Shown piece by piece: positions 44,129 through 51,147 of a DNA stretch of 64,000 nucleotides (the stretch's first letter is position 1; each line of letters begins with the position of its first letter). The notes under the pieces are model-generated. The model was given only the letters and a program-made list of their open reading frames with translations. It searched no databases and was not told the origin of the DNA. Origin of the DNA: CAYLPJ01 sp964385465 (lineage in GTDB: Bacteria > Planctomycetota > Phycisphaerae > SM23-33); the NCBI GenBank assembly GCA_964385465.1, contig CAYLPJ010000034.1:1-64000 (forward strand), read 5' to 3'. Both the position numbers and the translations under genes were made by a program.

Positions 44129-44525
44129 GATCGCCTACCTGCTCGTCGGCGTCGGCCTGGCGTTCGACCTGTTCGGGTGCATCGGCCTCCTCCGGCTGCC
44201 CGACGTCTACAACCGCGCCCAGGCCGCCACCAAGTGCGTCACGCTCGGCACCTGCATGATCCTCCTCGGCGTCGCCGTCCAGGCCGCCGGCGGGGGGACC
44301 TGGCCGATGGCGGTCAAGGCGCTGCTGTGTGCGGCCTTCATCCTGCTGACCAGTCCCGTCGCCGCCCACGCGGTCTGCCGGGGGGCGTACCTCTCCGGCG
44401 TGCGGCTCTGGGCCGGCAGCGTGACCGACGCCTTCGCCGACCGGGCCGAGGCCATCCGCCGCGAGATCGCCGACGCCGAGGCCGACGCCGAAAGGACCGA
44501 CCATGAGAAAACCGAAGCTTCGTGA
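44121..44525 (+). CDS. mrpG: Na+/H+ antiporter subunit MrpG
   Basis: 134 residues. Three helices with family motif GLLRLPDVYNRAQAATKCVTLG, LLTSPVAAHAVCRGAY. The C-terminal 35 residues are charged (AEAIRREIADAEADAER), longer than many MrpG proteins. It overlaps the next gene by 23 nt. Confidence 0.9.
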   Translation: MHEIAYLLVGVGLAFDLFGCIGLLRLPDVYNRAQAATKCVTLGTCMILLGVAVQAAGGGTWPMAVKALLCAAFILLTSPVAAHAVCRGAYLSGVRLWAGSVTDAFADRAEAIRREIADAEADAERTDHEKTEAS

Positions 44526-45120
44526 GCTCGCCGAGGCCGTCCGGGCGGTGCTTCGCGGGCCCTACACCACCAGGTTCCCCGCCGAGCCGCACGAGCCGCC
44601 GGACGGCTTCCGCGGCAAGCCGGAGTTCGACTCCGACGGCTGCGTCGGCTGCGGGGCCTGCGCGGAGGTCTGCCCCGCGGTCGCCATCCGCGTCAGCGAC
44701 ACCGCCGGCGACGAGCAACCCACCCGCCGCATCGAACAGATGTGGGACAAGTGCATCTTCTGCGGGCAGTGCGAGCTCTACTGCACCACGCAGGAAGGCA
44801 TCCGCCTGACGAAGAAGTACGACCTGGCCACGCTCGACCGCGGCGCCTGCCGCCAGCACATCGACCACGAGCTGATCCTCTGCGAGGTCTGCGGGGCGAT
44901 CGTCGGCGCCAGGAAGCACCTCGCCTGGGTCGCGCGACAGCTCGGCGCCAAGGCCTACGCCAACCCCACGCTCATCCTCGCGGGGGACGGCACGTTCCGC
45001 CTCGTCGAACGCGAGCCGCCCCGCCCGGGCGCCCCCGCCCTGGCGCGGAACGACACCATGCGCATACAGTGCCCCGCCTGCCGGCGGACCACCGTCGTGC
45101 GGGAGCTCTGGGGAGAGTAG
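44503..45120 (+). CDS. NuoI/MbhN-like ferredoxin subunit with C-terminal zinc-ribbon-like motif
   Basis: 205 residues. Two [4Fe-4S] motifs: CVGCGACAEVCP and CIFCGQCELYC. After a linker the C-terminus has CEVCG and later CPACRRTT, which look like a zinc ribbon or rubredoxin-like knuckle absent from standard NuoI. It probably connects external ferredoxin to the small subunit. It overlaps mrpG by 23 nt; the protease gene starts just after its stop. Confidence 0.85.
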   Translation: MRKPKLRELAEAVRAVLRGPYTTRFPAEPHEPPDGFRGKPEFDSDGCVGCGACAEVCPAVAIRVSDTAGDEQPTRRIEQMWDKCIFCGQCELYCTTQEGIRLTKKYDLATLDRGACRQHIDHELILCEVCGAIVGARKHLAWVARQLGAKAYANPTLILAGDGTFRLVEREPPRPGAPALARNDTMRIQCPACRRTTVVRELWGE

Positions 45121-45121
45121 C

Positions 45122-45712
45122 GTGCCCGCCGATGCCACAGATCCCGGCGCCGTGCCCACCGGCGCCCCGCCCCGCCCGGACGCCGACGGCGCCGAACACG
45201 CCGGTCGCGAAACGCCGCCGGCCCCCCATGCCCCGGCCAGGCTGGGCAACGCCGTCGCCCGCGAGGTCCGGGAACTCCTCGCCGACCGCCCCGCCGTCCT
45301 GTGCGTCGGCAACGAGCAGCGCGGGGACGACGCCGTCGGGGCCGTCATCGGGCAGAGGCTGCGGGGCGCCTGCCCCTGGCCGGTCTTCTGCGCCGAGACG
45401 GCGCCGGAGAATTTCGTGGTCAAGATCGCCGACGCCCGCCCCCGCACGCTGCTGGTGATCGACTGCGCGGACTTCGGCGGCCGGCCTGGCGAGGCGCGCC
45501 TGCTGGCCCCCGCCGCCGTCCGCCGCGCCGGCCCGAGCACGCACGGTCCGGGCATCTCGGCCATGCTGGGCATGCTCCGCATGGTGCATCCCTGCCCGGT
45601 GGTGATCCTCGCCGTCCAGCCTGCCGACGTGCGCTTCGGCTCGCCGATGTCCTCGCCGGTCGCCGCCGCCGCCTGCGCCGTGGCCGAGCTCATCCGCTCC
45701 GCCGCGCAGTAA
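45122..45712 (+). CDS. [NiFe] hydrogenase maturation endopeptidase (HycI-type)
   Basis: 196 residues from GTG at 45122, one base after the previous stop. The HycI-like core begins with LCVGNEQRGDDAVG, continues with VIDCADFGGRPGEARLL and ends with STHGPGISAML. The E, D and H in these three segments are the nickel-sensing ligands of the family. It removes the C-terminal tail of the large subunit after Ni insertion. The N-terminal 45 residues are a proline- and alanine-rich extension of unclear role. A later internal start is possible. No hyp genes for Ni/Fe(CN)2CO assembly are in the window. Confidence 0.88.
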   Translation: MPADATDPGAVPTGAPPRPDADGAEHAGRETPPAPHAPARLGNAVAREVRELLADRPAVLCVGNEQRGDDAVGAVIGQRLRGACPWPVFCAETAPENFVVKIADARPRTLLVIDCADFGGRPGEARLLAPAAVRRAGPSTHGPGISAMLGMLRMVHPCPVVILAVQPADVRFGSPMSSPVAAAACAVAELIRSAAQ

Positions 45713-45727
45713 ACCGGCGGCGCCCCG

Positions 45728-45756
45728 TTGTTCCTCCCGACCGGTTCGACTATAGT
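45728..45756 (+). promoter_or_regulatory. candidate promoter for the radical SAM gene
   Basis: TTGTTC (45728-45733) and TATAGT (45751-45756) are 17 bp apart in an otherwise GC-rich gap. The start codon used is about 69 bp downstream. This suggests separate transcription after the hydrogenase cluster. Confidence 0.5.
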
Positions 45757-45824
45757 ATTGTGGTACCTTCCCCCACGGGTGTCCGTGATCGATCGTGACG
45801 GTCGCCCCCCTGAGAAAGGCGACC

Positions 45825-47420
45825 ATGGTCTCACAGACGACGCACGCGCAGCACGCCCCCTCCGGCCGGGGGCTCCTCCGGATGATCTGCCCGGCCTACC
45901 CGGCCTTCAACATCTACTCGCGCCCGGCGAGGGCGACGACGGCGCTGGGGCCGGTCTGCGTGGCCACGGCCGCTCACGACCTGCCCGGCTGGGACGCCGA
46001 GCTGGTGGACGAGAACAACTACCGCAACGGCCCGCGGGGCGAAGACGCCCTGCCGGACCATGACGCCATCCAGGCCTCTCGCCGGGCGGACGTGGTGGGC
46101 CTCTACGGCGGGCTGACGAGCACGATCCCGCGCCTGATGGACATCGCCGGCACGTACAAGCGGCTCGGCGCGACGGTGGTCGTCGGGGGGCAGCATTTCG
46201 TCGGCGAGAACATCGAGCGAGCTCTTCGCGGCGGGGTGGACATCGTGGTCATCGGCGAGGGCGAGCAGGCCATCGGCGAGATCCTCCAGTCCGACCGCAC
46301 GCCCGAGGCCCTCGCGGAGATCGCCGGCATCGCGTTCCTCGATGCCGCCGGGCGCGTCGTCCGTACGCCCGACCGCCCGCCGATCACCGACTTCGACTGC
46401 CTGCCGATCCCGGACTTCGGCGTGCTGCGGTACGCGAAGCTGTCGATCTTCCCCGTCTCCGGCGTCCGCGGCTGCGGGATGAACTGCGAGTTCTGCGCCG
46501 TCAAGGGCAAGCCCCGCCGCGCCACCCCCCAGCGGATGCTGGCCCAGTTCGCCGCCGCCCACGAGCGGTGGGGCGGGAAGGTCTTCTTCATCGTCGACGA
46601 TCTGTTCGGCCAGCACCGCGGCGAGGCGCTCGAGCTCTGCCGCATGCTGCGGGACTACCAGCGCGAGGTCGGCGTGCAGTTCAGCACCATGGTGCAGATC
46701 CGCCTCGACCGCGCCCGCGACGCCGAGTTGCTGACGGCCATGCGCGAGGCGGGGATCTCGATCCTGGCGATCGGCTTCGAGTCCCCGATCCGCGAGGAGC
46801 TCGAGGCCATGGACAAGCGGCTGGACCCCGAGGAGATGGTCGCGCTGACCCGCCTGTACAGGCGGGCGGGCTTTCGCATCCACGGGATGTTCATCTTCGG
46901 CTACCCGCTGCCGGAGGGGCGGTCGTTCGACATGCCCGTCGCCGAACGGGTCCGGCGGTTCCGGCGGTTCATCCGCCGCACGCGCCTGGACACCGTCCAG
47001 GTCCTCCTGCCCGTGCCCCTGCCCGGCACGGAGCTGACGGCCCGGCTGGAAAAGCAGGGGCGAATCTACTCCACCGACTGCATCGGGCTGGAGTACCACG
47101 ACGGGCAGTTCCCCGTCTTCGAGCCCGACCCGCCGCTGACCGCCGAGGCCATGCAGAACGGCGTGCGGAAGATCATGGGGCGGTTCTACCAGCCCCGCCA
47201 TCTCCTGGCCGTGGCGCTCAGCGTGCTGGCCCTGCCGACCATCCTGCTGTACTTCCACCGGGTGCGGAGCGGCTGGCAGCGGTGGCAGAAGCACTGGCTG
47301 ACGCGCCTCTACCGCACCGGCGGCTGGCTGACCCTCCGCAAGTGGACCATCGCCTTCAAGGGAGGCACGTTCCTGGCAAAGCTCGCCGAGGCCAAACGCC
47401 GCCGCGAAGCGGCGATGTAG
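45825..47420 (+). CDS. B12-binding radical SAM protein, second copy type
   Basis: 531 residues. Cobalamin-binding-like N-terminus (ICPAYPAFNIYSRP, VVGLYGGLTSTI, VVVGGQHFVGENIERALRGG, VIGEGEQAI), then radical SAM motif Cys217-X3-Cys221-X2-Cys224 (RGCGMNCEFCAVK). IVDDLFGQHRGEALELC and MFIFGYPLPEGRS are typical. The C-terminal 80 residues hold a hydrophobic helix (LLAVALSVLALPTILLYF) and a basic tail, suggesting membrane association. It is unlike the enzyme at 16866 in length and end. The start ATG at 45825 is chosen because GAGAAAGG lies 5 nt upstream; GTG at 45795 is the alternative. Confidence 0.82.
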   Translation: MVSQTTHAQHAPSGRGLLRMICPAYPAFNIYSRPARATTALGPVCVATAAHDLPGWDAELVDENNYRNGPRGEDALPDHDAIQASRRADVVGLYGGLTSTIPRLMDIAGTYKRLGATVVVGGQHFVGENIERALRGGVDIVVIGEGEQAIGEILQSDRTPEALAEIAGIAFLDAAGRVVRTPDRPPITDFDCLPIPDFGVLRYAKLSIFPVSGVRGCGMNCEFCAVKGKPRRATPQRMLAQFAAAHERWGGKVFFIVDDLFGQHRGEALELCRMLRDYQREVGVQFSTMVQIRLDRARDAELLTAMREAGISILAIGFESPIREELEAMDKRLDPEEMVALTRLYRRAGFRIHGMFIFGYPLPEGRSFDMPVAERVRRFRRFIRRTRLDTVQVLLPVPLPGTELTARLEKQGRIYSTDCIGLEYHDGQFPVFEPDPPLTAEAMQNGVRKIMGRFYQPRHLLAVALSVLALPTILLYFHRVRSGWQRWQKHWLTRLYRTGGWLTLRKWTIAFKGGTFLAKLAEAKRRREAAM

Positions 47421-47424
47421 ACGC

Positions 47425-50133
47425 TCAACGTTTCTCGAACGTCAGCTCCACGTTGTCCAGGTACCAGGTGGCGTCCGTCTCGGCCAGGCTGGCGAAGCCC
47501 AGCCAGTGAAGGGCCTTCAGCTCGCCGCTGACGTTGGGCAGGGCCGGGAACGCGCGCGGCTTGGCGCCCGCAAGCGTGACCGTCACGTCGTACGTGCCCG
47601 TTGAGGCCGAGCCGATCCCCGATCGGACGGCCACGCGCACCCACCGGCCTGCAGGCAGGTCCAGGAGTTTCTTCTTGTCGGCCAGGAGCTCGCCGCCGGC
47701 GATCCGCAGCCGCGGGCCGACCTTGTAGTCCCGCGCCCCGTCCCGCCAGGCGTGGAACAGCTCGGTCTTCTCGTCGATGCGGATGTCGAACGCGAACGTC
47801 GTCACGCCGTCGACGTGGCCGGGGTCGAAGAAGAAATGCGGGTTGTACCGCGGCCGAATGTCCGGCGAATCGGCGACCTTCAGACACCGCTTGCCCCCGG
47901 CGGCCTCGATGGCGTCGGTCACGCCGATGCTGCCCTTCCTGCCGGGGAAGTACATCGGCCCTCCGGGCAGCCGCCCGACGGGGAAGCGTTCGTAATCCTG
48001 GTGAAAGGTGAGGATCGGCTTCGGCGTGATGCGAAGCTCGGGGTACTCGTAGGTCTCGGCGAGCTTTACCCAGGCGGGATCGTCTTTGCGGACGCCGGCC
48101 TCGCGGGCGTCGAACGGCTCGAAGCCGATCTTCTTCGCCGGCGAGCCGGGCTCGAGGCGGAAGTCCCGCTCGCCGGGGGCGACGAACAGCGGGTCGGCGA
48201 TGATCGACCCCTCGCCCTTGCCGGACGCCTTCCACTCCTTGAAGCTCATCCCGGCGAAGTCGAACTCCTTCCCGCCTTCCTTCCAGTAGAGGTTGCTGCG
48301 CATGACGACGTTGTCGTCCTTCCACCGCCCGCCGAGCAGGTCGCCCTCCTTCCAGTACACGATGTTCCGCTCGAAGATGAACGAGACGTGATCCTCCTTC
48401 TTCGACCGCTTGAGCTGCGGGTCCAGGCTGTAGGCCAGGATGTTGTTGCGGACCACGTTCTCCTTGCCGAAGTGCTGATGAAACGTGCCGGTCTTCACGT
48501 CGTGGACCAGGTTCTTCTCGAACAGGATGCCCGTCGAGGCCTGGTCCGTGTACAGCCCCCAGCCGCCGTAATCGAACGAGTGCACGTGGTGGACGAGGTT
48601 GTGACACACCCGCGTGCCGGGGCTCTCGCCCAGCGTGTACACGCCGCCCATGTCGCTGAGGATGCCGTACCCGAGGTGGTGAAGGCGGTTGTGCTCCACG
48701 ACGTTCCGCTTGGCGGGGCTGTCCCCGTACCGCCACAGCCAGCCCACCGACACCGCCGTGTAGCGGAAGTCCGAGACGTCGCAGTGGGTCAGGGCATTGT
48801 CCGCCGCGTGGGCGATCAGCACGCCGACCGCGCCGCGGAAGAGGTGCCCGCCGGAGCGGATGATGCAGTTGTCCACCGTGACGTGCCCGGTGCGGTCGGC
48901 CTCGGCGGGGAACTTGTTCCAGGTCGTGTCCCCGATCCGAACCCCGCCGGCGCCCAGGTCGTGGATGTAGCACTTCGTCAGCCGGCAGTGGCGGCAGCCG
49001 TTGTGGAAGTACACCCCGTAGCCGCCCATGAAACCCAGCTCGCAACCCTCGAACGCCACGTGACGCGCGCCGTTCGCCGTCACCGCCGACGGCGTGCCCA
49101 CCGCGGCCTGGAAGTTGCTCCGCCCGTCCTTCGGCAGGATGTGCGCCGCATGCAGGAAGGCCAGCCCGCGGAAGGTGAGGTGCTCGACCAGCCGGCCCTT
49201 GTGCGGCTCGCCGGCGATGGTCACGAAACCCTTCGCCCGCGGGGCGTAGACGGCCGCGTCGGCAAGCGCCTCGCCGGGCAGCGGCTTGTATCGCAGCACG
49301 CCGTCCCGCGAGCAGAACCACTCGCCCGGCGCGTCCAGCGCGGCCGCGTAGTTCTCCAGGTGGAACCGCTGGATGTTCTTCCACTTGAAGAACGGCCAGG
49401 AGACCCCGCCGGTGGTGACGAGCAGGCCGGTCTTCGCGTCGGCCTTGGCGAGGCGGTGGACGCCGACGGACCAGGAGTGGTAGGCGACCATGGTGACGTC
49501 GGCGAGCTGGTCCCTGGAGAAGCCGGCGATGTCGGCGAGCTGCTCGGGTTTGGCGTAGAACGCCCGCTTGGACAGGTCGGCCTTCTTGCCGGTCAGCGGA
49601 TCGACCGCCTCGCCGGCGCGGTGGTCGGCGTAGAACCAGAACTCGTCCGGCTCGCGGGCACGCACGGCGCGTCGCCCGTTGACGTAGAGCTCCTCGAACC
49701 GCCAGTCGCCTTTCGCCACGGCCGGGAGCCTGGCCTCCCACAGGCCGTCGGCGGTCTGGCGGAGGCCTGTGATCGGTCGCCCGGCGTCGAGGACCACGCG
49801 GGCGCCCTCGGCGGCCTCGTAGGTGATGGGGCACTCGGCCGAGCCGCTGTCGGCGGGGGTGAACAGGACCGGTCGGTCCAGCTCGTATCGCCCGGCCGCG
49901 AACACCACCCGCACAGGCCCCGGCAACTTGCCCTTCTTGCGAAGCGTACGGATCGCATCACGGGCGCCTTCCATGGACGCCAGCGGCCCGTCGCTGCCGT
50001 CGTCGGCGGGCCTGGCCGCCCGCCCGGACCACGCATCCTTCCCCCCCGGCGCCACGTGGAGGGTGACCGTCTCGGCACCTGCTGCCGTCGCCGCAAGGAG
50101 CACCATCGCCGCCAAACCGCTGATCCGTCGCAT
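47425..50133 (-). CDS. secreted right-handed beta-helix protein, glycoside-hydrolase-like
   Basis: 902 residues. Signal peptide RISGLAAMVLLAATAAGA. The start ETVTLHVAPGGKDAWSG leads into a parallel beta-helix with many short turns (VTVDNCIIRSGG, NVVEHNRLHHLGYG, GILFEKNLVHDV, NVVRNNILAYS), the type found in GH141-like and related polysaccharide enzymes. The final 190 residues are a beta-sandwich-like module (VTTFAFDIRIDEKTELFHAW) that may bind carbohydrate. The start ATG at 50133 has GAGGTGA 4 nt upstream. It ends 4 bp from the convergent radical SAM gene. Confidence 0.75.
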   Translation of the reverse strand: MRRISGLAAMVLLAATAAGAETVTLHVAPGGKDAWSGRAARPADDGSDGPLASMEGARDAIRTLRKKGKLPGPVRVVFAAGRYELDRPVLFTPADSGSAECPITYEAAEGARVVLDAGRPITGLRQTADGLWEARLPAVAKGDWRFEELYVNGRRAVRAREPDEFWFYADHRAGEAVDPLTGKKADLSKRAFYAKPEQLADIAGFSRDQLADVTMVAYHSWSVGVHRLAKADAKTGLLVTTGGVSWPFFKWKNIQRFHLENYAAALDAPGEWFCSRDGVLRYKPLPGEALADAAVYAPRAKGFVTIAGEPHKGRLVEHLTFRGLAFLHAAHILPKDGRSNFQAAVGTPSAVTANGARHVAFEGCELGFMGGYGVYFHNGCRHCRLTKCYIHDLGAGGVRIGDTTWNKFPAEADRTGHVTVDNCIIRSGGHLFRGAVGVLIAHAADNALTHCDVSDFRYTAVSVGWLWRYGDSPAKRNVVEHNRLHHLGYGILSDMGGVYTLGESPGTRVCHNLVHHVHSFDYGGWGLYTDQASTGILFEKNLVHDVKTGTFHQHFGKENVVRNNILAYSLDPQLKRSKKEDHVSFIFERNIVYWKEGDLLGGRWKDDNVVMRSNLYWKEGGKEFDFAGMSFKEWKASGKGEGSIIADPLFVAPGERDFRLEPGSPAKKIGFEPFDAREAGVRKDDPAWVKLAETYEYPELRITPKPILTFHQDYERFPVGRLPGGPMYFPGRKGSIGVTDAIEAAGGKRCLKVADSPDIRPRYNPHFFFDPGHVDGVTTFAFDIRIDEKTELFHAWRDGARDYKVGPRLRIAGGELLADKKKLLDLPAGRWVRVAVRSGIGSASTGTYDVTVTLAGAKPRAFPALPNVSGELKALHWLGFASLAETDATWYLDNVELTFEKR

Positions 50134-50457
50134 CGCGTTCACCTCGCTGGAAAGCCTGCCCGGCCCCGGCCGGGACGGTATTCCCTTCAACCCTGGCCAA
50201 GCCACGGCGGAACGGTCGGGGCATCGGCAGTTGAGGTCGCACACTCGCGCTGCGAATGCAGGTCTGCCCGACCGGGCCGTCGAGTACGTCCTCGTTCTCC
50301 CCCAGCCGCGGCGGCTAAGCGGTCTCAGATACGTTCGTTACCGTTCCTGCGCCGGACGCGGCTCGTCTGGCGAGGCGGCCGAAGCAGGCGATGCAGGCCA
50401 ACGCGGCCGGGCGGGCCGGGGACCAGCAGGAACGTAACATAGCTTGTTTGAGGCCGC
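50134..50457. other. intergenic region containing a MITE-like element
   Basis: 324 bases without a gene. The first 180 bases (50134-50315) are upstream sequence of the beta-helix gene, with no clear promoter. The remainder is the inverted-repeat element described at 50316-50460. Confidence 0.5.
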
Positions 50458-50460
50458 TTA
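50316..50460. mobile_element. 145-bp MITE-like element with TA-flanked terminal inverted repeats
   Basis: The left end TAAGCGGTCTCAGATACG (from 50316) and the complement of the right end TAAGCGGCCTCAAACAAG (ending 50460) are imperfect inverted repeats. They continue to a shared GTTCCTGC, so the repeats are about 35 bp. TA lies at both outer edges (50316-50317 and 50459-50460), as for IS630/Tc1-type elements. It has no coding capacity. The right end supplies the TAA stop of the phosphatase gene. It differs in end sequence from the element at 24370. Confidence 0.6.
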
Positions 50461-51111
50461 GAGCAGCTCCAGGAGCTGAGGTGGGCGGTCGATGAGGCGG
50501 ACGGCGCCGTGCTCGCGGAGCTCCTCGGGCGTGCGGAAGCCCCAGGTAGCGCCGATCGCGGTCATGCCCGCGGCGTTGGCGGTCCGCATGTCCGTGTTCG
50601 TGTCGCCGACGTAGAGCACCTCCGCCGGGGCGATGTCGAGGTCCGCGGCGATCGCCAGCGCGCCGGACGGGTCCGGCTTCTTCACGCCGTCGTCGCGCAC
50701 GCCTCGCACGGCCGCCCACCCCCAGCGGCCCAGCAGCCGCTCGACCGCCATGCGAGTGAACTCGTCGGGCTTGTTCGACAGCACGGCCGCGGGGATGCCG
50801 CGGTCGGCCAGGCCGTCGAGCATCTCGGCGATGCCCGGGTACGGCCTCGTCTTGACGTGCCAGTACCTCGCATAGGCGGCGAGGAAGGCCTCGCAGCATC
50901 GCTGGACGGTGGGCTCGTCGTCGCGGCGGTCTTCGGGCAGGGCTCGGAGGGCATAGGCCCGCAGCCCGTCGCCGACGAAATAGCGGCAGGCCTCCTGCGG
51001 GTGCGTCGGCAGGCCCAGCAGCGACAAGGCCTCGTTCATCGCGTCGGTCAGGTCCGCCAGCGTGTCCAGCAGCGTCCCGTCGAGGTCGAAGAGTACGGCG
51101 CGGTGCGTCAT
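50458..51111 (-). CDS. HAD-family phosphatase, phosphoglycolate phosphatase-like
   Basis: 217 residues. HAD motif I FDLDGTLLDT with Asp9 and Asp11, motif II VLSNKP, motif III Lys in VKKPDPSG and motif IV VGDTNTDM. The cap domain is helical (DLTDAMNEALSLLGL), as in Gph. It probably dephosphorylates 2-phosphoglycolate or a similar small phosphate ester. Its TAA is formed by the edge of the MITE-like element, so its native C-terminus (QLLELL) may have been altered by insertion. It lies 36 bp after the large haem/HEAT gene on the same strand. Confidence 0.85.
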   Translation of the reverse strand: MTHRAVLFDLDGTLLDTLADLTDAMNEALSLLGLPTHPQEACRYFVGDGLRAYALRALPEDRRDDEPTVQRCCEAFLAAYARYWHVKTRPYPGIAEMLDGLADRGIPAAVLSNKPDEFTRMAVERLLGRWGWAAVRGVRDDGVKKPDPSGALAIAADLDIAPAEVLYVGDTNTDMRTANAAGMTAIGATWGFRTPEELREHGAVRLIDRPPQLLELL

Positions 51112-51147
51112 CGGGGATCCTTACGTCTGCGGCGCCGGGCCGCGGGG

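Noticed and set aside
45743..45749. GGTTCGA resembling a tRNA T-loop
   Set aside because: The surrounding sequence does not form acceptor, D or anticodon stems; it lies inside the spacer of a promoter candidate.
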